Below, one piece after another: positions 1 to 6,448 of a DNA stretch of 15,474 bases. This DNA is from Bdellovibrio sp. (GTDB lineage Bacteria; Bdellovibrionota; Bdellovibrionia; Bdellovibrionales; Bdellovibrionaceae): NCBI GenBank assembly GCA_017745015.1, contig JAGIAF010000048.1, positions 1 to 15,474 of the forward strand. Reading direction: 5' to 3'. Within the stretch, counting starts at the first letter, position 1. Each line of letters opens with the position of its first letter. A program made the translations under genes and the position numbers. The notes under the pieces are model-generated. The model worked only from the letters and a program-made list of their open reading frames with translations. It was not told the DNA's origin and made no database searches.

Positions 1-367
1 CGACAAGGGCCGACGTATCCCAGGGGCCACCTTGACCTTGTTGGAGCGAAGAAATGCGATTTTTTAGTTCATCGCCTGCTTGCAACAACAGAGAAATAAC
101 ATTGGAATTTACCAAGCTGGGATTGGAACGAAGAAGATCCAAAAGATCTTCCGCTACATGGGCGAACTTCGCCAGGTCCGTCAAGCCAACAGCTGCGGCA
201 CCACCTTTTACCGAGTGAGCTACACGGAAAATATCCGTGAGGTCCTTCGCAGGATCTGTGCTGTTTTCAAGTTTCATCATGGATTCGTCGTATTGTTCGA
301 ACATGAACAAAGACTCATTCAAAAAATCCATCTGCAGTTCTTCAAAGAATGCGTTATCGCCGCTCAT
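1..367 (-). CDS. cheA: Chemotaxis histidine kinase CheA, N-terminal Hpt domain (partial)
   Basis: The minus-strand frame starts at ATG 367 and stays open to the left edge, giving 122 residues of a protein usually about 600-700 residues long. It is an Hpt phosphotransfer domain: acidic helices, then the phospho-acceptor segment HSVKGGAAAVGL with the expected phosphorylated His at residue 51. In CheA this His receives phosphate from the kinase domain and passes it to CheY and CheB. A GGAG ribosome site sits 9 bases before the ATG. It is divergent from cheW at 623, which encodes the adaptor linking CheA to chemoreceptors, and this context supports CheA over a stand-alone Hpt protein. The kinase, dimerisation and CheW-like domains lie outside the window, so a different Hpt-containing hybrid kinase is not strictly excluded. 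Confidence 0.88.
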   Translation of the reverse strand, partial: MSGDNAFFEELQMDFLNESLFMFEQYDESMMKLENSTDPAKDLTDIFRVAHSVKGGAAAVGLTDLAKFAHVAEDLLDLLRSNPSLVNSNVISLLLQAGDELKNRISSLQQGQGGPWDTSALV

Positions 368-411
368 TTTTTAGTGCTCCATTTGCTCGTAGCTAAATTG
401 ATTCACTTGAG

Positions 412-437
412 TTATCGGTGACTTAGCTTGAGTTCTA
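412..437 (-). promoter_or_regulatory. Candidate sigma-28-like promoter for cheA
   Basis: On the minus strand an ACCGATAA box (412-419) matches 7 of 8 bases of the FliA -10 consensus GCCGATAA. Ten bases upstream is TAGAACTC (430-437), a weak match to TAAAGTTT; the usual spacer is 11. A start near 403 would give a leader of about 36 nt that contains the ribosome site. Flagellar sigma control is common for chemotaxis genes. The -35 match is poor, so this is tentative. Confidence 0.3.
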
Positions 438-555
438 TCTCCTTCCTTAGTCCAGAGTGAGACAGTCCAGCCGGGAACTAGTCTTAGAGCTAAATCTCAC
501 TTTGAGGCGGACATAATGGACATCAACATTTTTTGACGGCTACAACGAAATCTCT

Positions 556-582
556 TAAGTGAAATCATTAAAACGGCGAAAA
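556..582 (+). promoter_or_regulatory. Candidate sigma-28-like promoter for cheW
   Basis: TAAG (556-559), a 15-base spacer and GGCGAAAA (575-582) fit the FliA layout TAAA-N15-GCCGATAA with exact spacing and 6 of 8 matches in the -10 box. Transcription would begin near 590, leaving a leader of about 33 nt before the cheW ATG at 623, with AAAGG about 8 bases before the start. The partial consensus match makes this tentative. Confidence 0.3.
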
Positions 583-622
583 GATCTGTGACGTCTTATT
601 TCCTCTTTGAAAGGCAAACACT

Positions 623-1117
623 ATGAGCGATGTATCTATGAAAGCAAAACCCGGACAGTATCTGACTTTCCAACTTATGTCAGAGCAGTACGGTGTCGCG
701 ATCGAAACAGTTCGCGAGATCAATCAGTTCGGTGAAATCACTCCCGTTCCTCGTACCCCGGAGTACGTAAAAGGGGTGATGAACCTACGCGGTAAGATCA
801 TTCCAGTTGTGAACCTTCGTGTAAAATTCGGGATGGATGCGCAAGACACGACTCGTGACACTTGCATTATCGTGATTGACACAGAAATCGGCCAAGTAGG
901 CATGATCGTGGATTCAGTTAAAGAAGTTGTTGATTTGGAAGAAAACCAAATCGAACCATCACCAGTACTCGGTAACGAGCACGCAATGTCGTTCGTTCGC
1001 GGTATGGGTAAAGTCGACAACAAGGTTGTGATCTTGGTCGACATCGTAGCAGCATTCTCTGTAGATCAAATGGGTCAAATGGCTCATTTCTCTCACGACG
1101 AATCAAAAGCCGCCTAA
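623..1117 (+). CDS. cheW: Chemotaxis adaptor protein CheW
   Basis: This 164-residue protein has the length and fold signature of CheW, the cytoplasmic SH3-like adaptor that bridges methyl-accepting chemoreceptors and the CheA kinase. Visible features are the opening strand GQYLTFQLMSEQYGVAIETV, the segment TPVPRTPEYVKGVMNLRGKIIPVVNLR around residues 40-66 with the diagnostic NLRG turn, a central strand IIVIDTEIGQVGMIVDSVKEVV, and the closing strand ILVDIVAAF. It lies divergent to cheA across a 255-base spacer. The tail after about residue 150 is hydrophilic and probably disordered. A structured 3' region and a terminator follow, so it is probably monocistronic. No key residues are missing. 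Confidence 0.95.
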   Translation: MSDVSMKAKPGQYLTFQLMSEQYGVAIETVREINQFGEITPVPRTPEYVKGVMNLRGKIIPVVNLRVKFGMDAQDTTRDTCIIVIDTEIGQVGMIVDSVKEVVDLEENQIEPSPVLGNEHAMSFVRGMGKVDNKVVILVDIVAAFSVDQMGQMAHFSHDESKAA

Positions 1118-1166
1118 AGGTAAAGATACGCCGTACCTTTTGGGGGTGCGCCGAGTTATTCCGGCG
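1116..1166 (+). other. Structured 3' region after cheW with competing hairpins
   Basis: Overlapping the cheW stop codon is a perfect 7-bp stem, AAAGGTA (1116-1122) with TACCTTT (1134-1140), around an 11-nt loop ending in CGCCG (1129-1133). A second hairpin pairs CGCCG (1149-1153) with CGGCG (1162-1166). The CGCCG in the first loop is identical to the 5' arm of the second hairpin, so it could pair with the same CGGCG and form a pseudoknot or alternative fold. Function is unknown; it may only protect or terminate the cheW transcript. Confidence 0.4.
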
Positions 1167-1186
1167 AAACCTGAGTCAGATAAGCA

Positions 1187-1219
1187 AAAAAAAGGCGCTG
1201 GTATTCAGCGCCTTTTTTT
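1187..1219. terminator. Bidirectional intrinsic terminator
   Basis: A perfect 14-bp inverted repeat joins 1187-1200 (seven A then GGCGCTG) with 1206-1219 (CAGCGCC then seven T) around a GTATT loop. The GC core flanked by A and T runs terminates in both directions, serving cheW on the plus strand and the small secreted gene at 1244-1513 on the minus strand. Confidence 0.93.
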
Positions 1220-1243
1220 ATTTCAGCATTTTTAAACCAACAA

Positions 1244-1513
1244 CTAGTCGTTGTAGTCATCGCCCATGCAACGATCTTTGATCTCAGAATCAAGATCCAA
1301 GAACAAATCAGTCAAAGCTTCTTTTTCATTTTTCAAAACTTCGATTTTATCAGAGTTACGAGCGTCTTTAAGTTTCGCGCTTACAGTTTTGATTTTCGCA
1401 ACAGTTACGGCTTTAGCGTCAGCCAATTGACCGCAAGACATGTTAGAGATGCTTGCGTGAGCTTGAGAAGTAAATAGGCCTGCCAAAGCAAGAGCACAGA
1501 TCATAGCTTTCAT
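1244..1513 (-). CDS. Small secreted helical protein of unknown function
   Basis: This 89-residue protein is not recognised as a named family. It begins with a clear signal peptide (MKAMICALALAGLFTSQAHA, cleavage after AHA at residue 20). The predicted mature protein of about 69 residues is rich in Lys, Asp, Glu, Ala and Leu in a heptad-like pattern (residues 31-78), suggesting one or two amphipathic helices. Two mature cysteines, one near the start (MSCGQ, C27) and one near the end (DRCMG, C82), could form a disulfide that staples the helix ends together. The tail GDDYND is acidic. An AGGAG ribosome site lies 7 bases before the ATG, and the bidirectional terminator follows. It is probably periplasmic. 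Confidence 0.72.
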   Translation of the reverse strand: MKAMICALALAGLFTSQAHASISNMSCGQLADAKAVTVAKIKTVSAKLKDARNSDKIEVLKNEKEALTDLFLDLDSEIKDRCMGDDYND

Positions 1514-1660
1514 TATGAGTCTCCTAGTGAAAGGTTTCTGGGTTTAACAACTGCCGCAACCTACTCACTAGGGACGTATTCCGCAATCACTAATGCCGTT
1601 AGATATAAGCATTTCCTAGGTGACCACACATTAGACGTTACCAAATGTTAAGAATTCTCC

Positions 1661-2239
1661 TTAGAGAAGTCCCGCTTGGACAATTTCCACCCAATAGTTG
1701 TCTGGATCTTTGATGAAAGCGATATTCTTCATCCCACCCTCACCTAGGCGTTTTTGAAAATTCACACCAAGAGTCTCAAAACGTTCACACGCCGCTTTGA
1801 TATCTGGAACTGTCACGCAGATATGACCGAAGCCACGAGGATCGGTGTTGCCGTTATGATAAGGCATTGCCTCTTGAGTTTCTGTGCCCCAATTATGAGT
1901 CAACTCCAACACCGCTTCCCGACCGAACGTGTATTTAGCATTTGCTTCGTTTTCTGTGGGAATGTTTGTACCTTCAGGAACGTAGGCTAAGAAAAAGAGT
2001 GAGAACTTCCATTCCGCGAAATCCAATTTGCGCACCAACTTCATACCCAACACGCGAGTATAAAAATCCAAAGAGGCTTTGGGATCTTTCACACGCAACA
2101 TTGTGTGATTAAATACGTATTTTTTCGTTTCTGTATCGGGAGTCGCGCAAACTCCAGGAATATTTTCTGCCACAAGGTCTCCTTCATTAAACAAGCACGG
2201 CGAATACTTACTAGAGAATACTGATTTCGTCACTTTCAT
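1661..2239 (-). CDS. gloA: Lactoylglutathione lyase (glyoxalase I)
   Basis: This 192-residue enzyme isomerises the hemithioacetal of methylglyoxal and glutathione to S-lactoylglutathione, a cytosolic detoxification step. It belongs to the long, typically zinc-dependent class seen in eukaryotes and pseudomonads: it carries the segments LDFYTRVLGMKLVRK, LELTHNWGTE and DPRGFGHI, which resemble human GLO1 closely. Predicted metal ligands are H45 (Gln in human, His in many bacteria), E112, H139 and E185; R49 matches the glutathione-binding Arg. Residues 1-40 form a family-typical extension with no signal peptide. The ATG at 2239 has AGGA 6-8 bases upstream, inside a short hairpin. The gene is divergent from the DUF4189 gene at 2332. 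Glutathione-dependent detoxification is implied for the organism. Confidence 0.94.
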   Translation of the reverse strand: MKVTKSVFSSKYSPCLFNEGDLVAENIPGVCATPDTETKKYVFNHTMLRVKDPKASLDFYTRVLGMKLVRKLDFAEWKFSLFFLAYVPEGTNIPTENEANAKYTFGREAVLELTHNWGTETQEAMPYHNGNTDPRGFGHICVTVPDIKAACERFETLGVNFQKRLGEGGMKNIAFIKDPDNYWVEIVQAGLL

Positions 2240-2243
2240 CCAA

Positions 2244-2256
2244 CGTCCTATGGACG
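2244..2256. promoter_or_regulatory. Palindrome covering the gloA ribosome site
   Basis: CGTCC-TAT-GGACG is a perfect 5-3-5 palindrome immediately upstream of gloA. On the minus strand its 3' arm holds the AGGA that should act as the gloA ribosome site. It could be an operator, a start-masking hairpin or chance. Confidence 0.3.
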
Positions 2257-2331
2257 AGTTTTTGTGCTTTTACGACTCCGCTTTTTACTCATTTTTATGA
2301 GGAATATTGTTAAAAGTATAAAGGAGGCCTT

Positions 2332-2685
2332 ATGAAAAAGTGGATAGCATCATTAGCAATTCTTTTTATGAGTGAACTCGCTGCCGCGGCCTGGGGCGCT
2401 ATCGCCTATGACACGACAACAGGTGCCTGGGGATTATCCTGGGGTTGGTACAATCAACAACAAGCAGAAAGCACTGCGATTTCCTACTGCGGGCAACCAA
2501 ATTGTCGCGTGTATATCACTGGTCAGAACACCTATTTGTCTTTAGCGACAAGCAACTATGATAAATCTTGGGCGGGATTTGGAAGAGCTACGGTCAAATA
2601 TGAATCTATGTATTGGTCAATGTACTACTGCAACCAAGGTTATTACTCTTGCACCTTGAAAGCGTCATTCCCAACAAACCAATGA
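2332..2685 (+). CDS. Secreted DUF4189-type small protein
   Basis: This 117-residue protein has a signal peptide (MKKWIASLAILFMSELAAAA, residues 1-20) followed at once by WGAIAYDTTTGAWGLSWGW, a pattern typical of DUF4189 domains: a WGA(I/L)A start, then a segment ending in a Cys pair. Cysteines at 53, 58, 100 and 107 probably form two disulfides, giving a small stable exported domain rich in Tyr, Trp and Ser. An optimal ribosome site, AAGGAGG (2321-2327), lies 4 bases before the ATG, suggesting strong translation. It stands alone between gloA (divergent) and the deacetylase gene 182 bases downstream. The family has no firmly known biochemical role, and none is proposed here. Confidence 0.78.
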   Translation: MKKWIASLAILFMSELAAAAWGAIAYDTTTGAWGLSWGWYNQQQAESTAISYCGQPNCRVYITGQNTYLSLATSNYDKSWAGFGRATVKYESMYWSMYYCNQGYYSCTLKASFPTNQ

Positions 2686-2700
2686 CGATAGTTCCGCGAC

Positions 2701-2724
2701 AGGACAACGAGGCGTCGTTGTCCT
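2701..2724 (+). terminator. Strong hairpin, possible terminator
   Basis: A perfect 10-bp stem, AGGACAACGA (2701-2710) with TCGTTGTCCT (2715-2724), encloses a GGCG tetraloop 16 bases after the DUF4189 stop codon. No real T run follows, so it may be a weak terminator or an mRNA-stabilising 3' hairpin. Confidence 0.5.
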
Positions 2725-2793
2725 TGTAAACACTTTGAAAACCCCACTTCCCCTTTTTGAGTTGGGTGTCTAATCCTTACACAGCAAAACCAG

Positions 2794-2813
2794 CTTAAAG
2801 TTAATATAGCTCA
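2794..2813 (+). promoter_or_regulatory. Motif shared with the upstream region of the trypsin gene at 12060
   Basis: CTTAAAGTTAATATAGCTCA lies 54 bases before the deacetylase ATG. A 19-base variant, CTTAGGGTTATATAGCTCA, lies at 11999-12017, 42 bases before the start of the first trypsin paralog. Allowing one gap, 17 of 20 positions agree, including the 10-base block ATATAGCTCA. The A+T-rich core could include a -10 element. Two occurrences only. Confidence 0.35.
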
Positions 2814-2867
2814 GCCTAAAGAAGCCCGCCTTTTGCTTTGAAAACTAGCATCCAAAGAGGTGTCTTT

Positions 2868-4358
2868 ATGGCTAAAAACCTAATAAAATTTGCTTTATCC
2901 ACGACTATGGCGTTGAGCGTTTTCGCAACACCAAAAGCGCAAGCTGCAGCCTCGCTGGAGCGTCCACCTCAATTTATTCTTTTAGCCTTCGACGGCTCGT
3001 ACATGAACAGCACGTGGCAATACTTGCGCGAGTATACTCAGAAAAGAAAAGCTCAAGCCGTTGATACGCGCTTCACGTTCTTCATCAATCCCGCTTATCT
3101 TTTATACTCTGAAAATTCATCTTACTATACGGCTCCAGGCATGCATCGTACAGCTCAAGGCTTGGTCCGCAATAAAGGATCCGCGATTGGATGGGGAGGC
3201 AACCCTCGTGAGATTGAAAAGCGCCTTGGTAACATGAATGGTGCCTTTAAAGAGGGCCATGAAATCGGCTCCCACGCCGTGGGCCACTGGGATGGCAGCA
3301 CATGGTCAGCAGATGATTGGAATTCTGAATTCAAACAATTCGATGCCATCTTGGATAACGTTTTTACATTGAATCACATCACACAATTTCCGTTGCAGTT
3401 CAGAAACTCCATCGTGGGCTTCCGTGCGCCTCAATTGGGAATTAGCCCCGGGTTATACGAAGAACTTCCAAATTTCGGTATTAAGTACGACACTTCCAAA
3501 GTCGCAAAGAACATGGATTATTGGCCGGAGAAGAGTTCCCGTGGCACATGGAATTTCCCTCTAGCGCGCATTCCAATTCCAGGAACAGCTAAATCTTATC
3601 CAACAATGGATTATAACTTCTGCGCCAACGACACGCTGGAGCTTCTGCGCAAAGATCCAAGCTTGTTGCAATTGGTGAAAGTAAATCCTGAAACAGGCAA
3701 AACCAAAAAGAATGCGGCAGACTGTCTGAGCTTCGTTCCTGCAGAACAAAAAGCCTTCATCAAAAATCGTATGATCAAGGCTTACCAAGGTTATTTCGAA
3801 AACAACTATTACGGCAATCGTGCTCCCATCAGCATCGGTCACCATTTCTCTCCGTGGATGGATGGCGCTTATTTTGAAGCGATGATCGAGATCGCAGATC
3901 AAGTCTGCAACAAGCCCGAAGTGAAATGTGTCACTAATTCTGAATTTATGAAGTTCATCGAAAGCCGCACACCGACTGAAATTCAAAACTACAGAGATGG
4001 CAATTTCCCGAAGATGCCGCGTATGAAATCTAAGCCGGTAGCAAGGTCCTTAGACATTGCATTGAGCTTGGAAAATCAAGACGGTATATTGAATGCTCGT
4101 CTCTCTGGAAAAGATGCAAATCGTGAAGACTTCAAAACCGCGATCCTTCTGGATAGCAAAGTGATTGGATCTGATAAAGCGGATTTACAATCAGCTTTAA
4201 GTAATGCCCGCGAAGGCTCAGTAGTCAGCGCTGTGGTTTACAACAGTCACGGGGACGAGATGCAGTCGGCTTCTTACAAAGTCATTAACGGCCAAATTCA
4301 ACAGCAAAGCGTCGAAGATCACATGATGGAAGGCCATCAGGACGAGGCTGATGAATAA
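2868..4358 (+). CDS. Secreted polysaccharide deacetylase-family (CE4/NodB) protein
   Basis: The ATG at 2868 is chosen because AGAGG lies 7 bases upstream and it opens directly into a signal peptide (residues 1-28, ending KAQAAA); an upstream TTG at 2838 would bury it. The mature 496-residue precursor carries a NodB-like domain from about 34 to 375: motif 1 FDG (41-43), motif 2 HAVGH with H136 and H140 as metal ligands, motif 3 RAP (186-188) and a late His motif GHHFSPW (324-330). CE4 enzymes hydrolyse N- or O-acetyl groups from peptidoglycan, chitin or similar glycans. The normal metal-binding Asp of motif 1 (FDD) is Gly43 here, so activity may be altered. Residues 395-475 look like a small beta domain, and the tail is acidic. 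The stop overlaps the next ATG by 8 bases, so the two genes are probably coupled. Confidence 0.83.
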   Translation: MAKNLIKFALSTTMALSVFATPKAQAAASLERPPQFILLAFDGSYMNSTWQYLREYTQKRKAQAVDTRFTFFINPAYLLYSENSSYYTAPGMHRTAQGLVRNKGSAIGWGGNPREIEKRLGNMNGAFKEGHEIGSHAVGHWDGSTWSADDWNSEFKQFDAILDNVFTLNHITQFPLQFRNSIVGFRAPQLGISPGLYEELPNFGIKYDTSKVAKNMDYWPEKSSRGTWNFPLARIPIPGTAKSYPTMDYNFCANDTLELLRKDPSLLQLVKVNPETGKTKKNAADCLSFVPAEQKAFIKNRMIKAYQGYFENNYYGNRAPISIGHHFSPWMDGAYFEAMIEIADQVCNKPEVKCVTNSEFMKFIESRTPTEIQNYRDGNFPKMPRMKSKPVARSLDIALSLENQDGILNARLSGKDANREDFKTAILLDSKVIGSDKADLQSALSNAREGSVVSAVVYNSHGDEMQSASYKVINGQIQQQSVEDHMMEGHQDEADE

Positions 4359-5259
4359 ACTCTGGACCTTTGCTTTCATTCTTATTCTCGCGGGATGCTC
4401 TGACGGAACTCAGAGCGCTTCGCCATTGTTGAATTTGAAAGATTCCCAAGGCGTGATCTATGGTGACAACTCTCTCACTGAAGTTCGCGACCAGGCAGCG
4501 CTTCGTGGCAATCCTCGCTATGAACTCAATCGCCAAGCAAGCGTGGCCTTGTTTTTTAAAAAAGATCTAACTAAAACTGACCAGGGCTATACTTACGGCG
4601 ATCAGACCGTTGCTGATTTCTTTAATACTTGTCCAGACTACAAATACAGCAAAACCAAAAATCCAGCGTCTTGTTCCGGAACTTTGATTGCGCCAAACTT
4701 GGTACTAACCGCCGGCCATTGCATGAACACGACCAAGGATTCCTGCGCTGACACGGCTTTTGTTTTCGGCTTCGAAGAAGGTACAACAGAATTCCCCTCG
4801 GCAAACGTTTACAATTGCAAACGCAAATATGCCGAGTCTTTTTTTGAAAAGAACACTCACAACGATTACACCATTGTTGAATTGGATCGCCCTGTTGAAG
4901 GAGTGACGCCAATAAGTCTTAATTCTACATCTCTGGCTGTGGGCCAAAGCCTTTACACCATCGGTTATTCCATGGGCACGCCAAAGAAGTACGCCGAGGG
5001 CACAGTCCGCGCCTTCGACCAAGACAGCGTGATCACAACTCTTGACGAATATTTCGTTAACTCTGGTGGCCCCATTTACGACAAAACCACGCATGAACTG
5101 GTAGGCATCGTGAATGGTGGTGAAGATGATTTTGAAATGAATCAGGAAAAAGGTTGCTACGAACCCAAAGTCTGCAAAGAAGACGAATGCATGGGCGAAG
5201 TCATGATGCCGCTTTCCGTAATCCTACAAAACCTTAAAGATAAAGGCCTCAGCCTTTAA
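4351..5259 (+). CDS. Trypsin/V8-like serine protease lipoprotein
   Basis: The 302-residue protein starts with a lipoprotein signal (lipobox LAGC, lipidated C16). Ser at +2 predicts outer-membrane sorting by the E. coli rule. A likely mature boundary, GVIYGDN (34-40), resembles glutamyl endopeptidase (V8-like) starts. The triad is visible as TAGHC (H123), NDYTIVEL (D172) and VNSGGP (S238). The Ser motif departs from the usual GDSGGP: Asp194 is Asn, as in V8 and HtrA types, and Gly193 is Val. Eleven cysteines occur in all, ten of them beyond the lipidated one, including a late cluster KVCKEDEC. The ATG overlaps the deacetylase stop codon, suggesting translational coupling and a shared exported role. 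Substrate specificity cannot be read from the sequence. Confidence 0.87.
   Translation: MNKLWTFAFILILAGCSDGTQSASPLLNLKDSQGVIYGDNSLTEVRDQAALRGNPRYELNRQASVALFFKKDLTKTDQGYTYGDQTVADFFNTCPDYKYSKTKNPASCSGTLIAPNLVLTAGHCMNTTKDSCADTAFVFGFEEGTTEFPSANVYNCKRKYAESFFEKNTHNDYTIVELDRPVEGVTPISLNSTSLAVGQSLYTIGYSMGTPKKYAEGTVRAFDQDSVITTLDEYFVNSGGPIYDKTTHELVGIVNGGEDDFEMNQEKGCYEPKVCKEDECMGEVMMPLSVILQNLKDKGLSL
5242..5257. terminator. Hairpin spanning two convergent stop codons
   Basis: AAAGGC (5242-5247) pairs with GCCTTT (5252-5257) around a CTCA loop. It contains the minus-strand TGA of the P450 (5249-5251) and touches the plus-strand TAA of the protease (5257-5259). A second 6-bp hairpin, GCTCTT/AAGAGC, follows at 5264-5279. 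T runs are short, so termination strength is uncertain. Confidence 0.4.
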
Positions 5260-6424
5260 ACGTGCTCTTAAGAAAGAGCGGCTGAATAATTTCAGTAGCT
5301 CGGCCCAAATGTTCGACGTTAGGAAGTTCGAAGCCTGAGGTTAAAGACAACTCCGCCATCGAACAGAGTTCTTTTAAAAGAATGGACGCTTCCATCATAG
5401 CTAAATGACGACCAATACAAATATGCGGTCCATAGCCGAACGGAATGAAAGCACTGCTTTCAATTTTCCGTTGGAGCCAACGCTCTGGAGCAAATTGATC
5501 ACAATGCGCACCGAAGACGTTTGTATCATTAAGGCCAGGGTACAAATTTAAGATAACTTCCATTCCTTTGCTAACACCAAACTCTTCAAAGAAATTATCT
5601 TCAAGTGCCTCTCTTGAAATAGTAAGTACTGGAGGATTAAGGCGAAGCACTTCTTTCAGAAAGGCATCCGTGAAGGGCGCAGCCTCAGCATTTTTTTCTG
5701 CGGCAATGAGTGATTGCATTTCGGGATTCAGAGCCATACGAGCTAATGCCATTGTAATAAACGTTGAGGTTGTTCCTGCCCCCGCAAAAACAAGACTCAT
5801 CAGCTGTTCGATGGCCCATCCCTCATAGAGATTTTCTGCCTTTTCAGTTTTAAGAAGTTCAACACTCAGAGGAGTTTGCTCATTGAGAATTCTTGAAATG
5901 ACTGTAGAGGCTTGACCAGTTTCGCTGAGATCCGCTTTTTGACTGGATCTAAACAGCGGCATTTCTTCGTTAGAAATTTTACTGCCGATGATGCATTTAA
6001 AAATGACCGTGGTGACAAAATCTTCGATGAGAGTATTTACCGGCTTGCCTACCTCCGCAAAGGCAACCATTTCGCGGAAAAAGTCTCGGCTTATCTCGGC
6101 AATGTCAGTCCGAATCGAAGAACTCATAAAGCGTGGCATAAGAGCCGGCATCAACACCTGATGCATAAGCTTAATAGATTTTGCAAAGCCATCTCGCCAC
6201 TGCTTATCGTCTGGCAATCCGTAAAAACCGAATTCAGTGGGACTTTTGAGAACTCTTGCGATATTCGCAGTATCCCCTACAACAAGGGCTTTTTTTCCAT
6301 CCGGTTTATTCACTAAGAATAAACCCTTATGCTCGGCACCCACAGCTTGTGTGACAATCGTATACACCTGTTGAGCTTTCTCCCAGGTTCCTTGATCAAA
6401 CTCTATAGAACTACAATCATGCAC
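5249..6424 (-). CDS. Cytochrome P450
   Basis: This 391-residue soluble haem-thiolate monooxygenase shows the family landmarks in order: the I-helix oxygen-binding motif AGAGTTS (214-220), the K-helix ExxR as KEVLR (E258, R261), the PERW segment (313-316), and the haem loop FGYGPHICIG with the proximal Cys at 336. No membrane anchor is visible, as in most bacterial P450s. Substrate cannot be deduced, and no ferredoxin or reductase partner is encoded nearby, so electrons must come from elsewhere. The start is GTG at 6424 with GGAG 8 bases upstream; the ATG four bases later is out of frame. It lies 24 bases after the kinase-like gene, a probable two-gene operon, and overlaps the convergent protease gene by 11 bases. 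Confidence 0.95.
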   Translation of the reverse strand: MHDCSSIEFDQGTWEKAQQVYTIVTQAVGAEHKGLFLVNKPDGKKALVVGDTANIARVLKSPTEFGFYGLPDDKQWRDGFAKSIKLMHQVLMPALMPRFMSSSIRTDIAEISRDFFREMVAFAEVGKPVNTLIEDFVTTVIFKCIIGSKISNEEMPLFRSSQKADLSETGQASTVISRILNEQTPLSVELLKTEKAENLYEGWAIEQLMSLVFAGAGTTSTFITMALARMALNPEMQSLIAAEKNAEAAPFTDAFLKEVLRLNPPVLTISREALEDNFFEEFGVSKGMEVILNLYPGLNDTNVFGAHCDQFAPERWLQRKIESSAFIPFGYGPHICIGRHLAMMEASILLKELCSMAELSLTSGFELPNVEHLGRATEIIQPLFLKSTFKG

Positions 6425-6448
6425 GATTAAAACTCCAGGCCATACTTG

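Noticed and set aside
80..421. Open frame of 113 codons on the plus strand
   Set aside because: It lies antisense to the cheA Hpt domain, which has a clear phospho-His motif and ribosome site; the plus-strand product has no recognisable features.
1116..1166. Guanidine-III-type or cyclic-di-GMP riboswitch after cheW
   Set aside because: The loop sequence and possible pseudoknot are reminiscent of guanidine-III RNAs, but spacing and conserved bases do not fit, and it lies downstream of the gene; no cyclic-di-GMP riboswitch core was found.
2838..2867. TTG start ten codons upstream of the deacetylase ATG
   Set aside because: It would place polar residues before the signal peptide; ATG 2868 has its own AGAGG site and starts the signal directly.
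5912..6316. Open frame of 134 codons on the plus strand
   Set aside because: It is antisense to the P450, whose haem and I-helix motifs are unmistakable.
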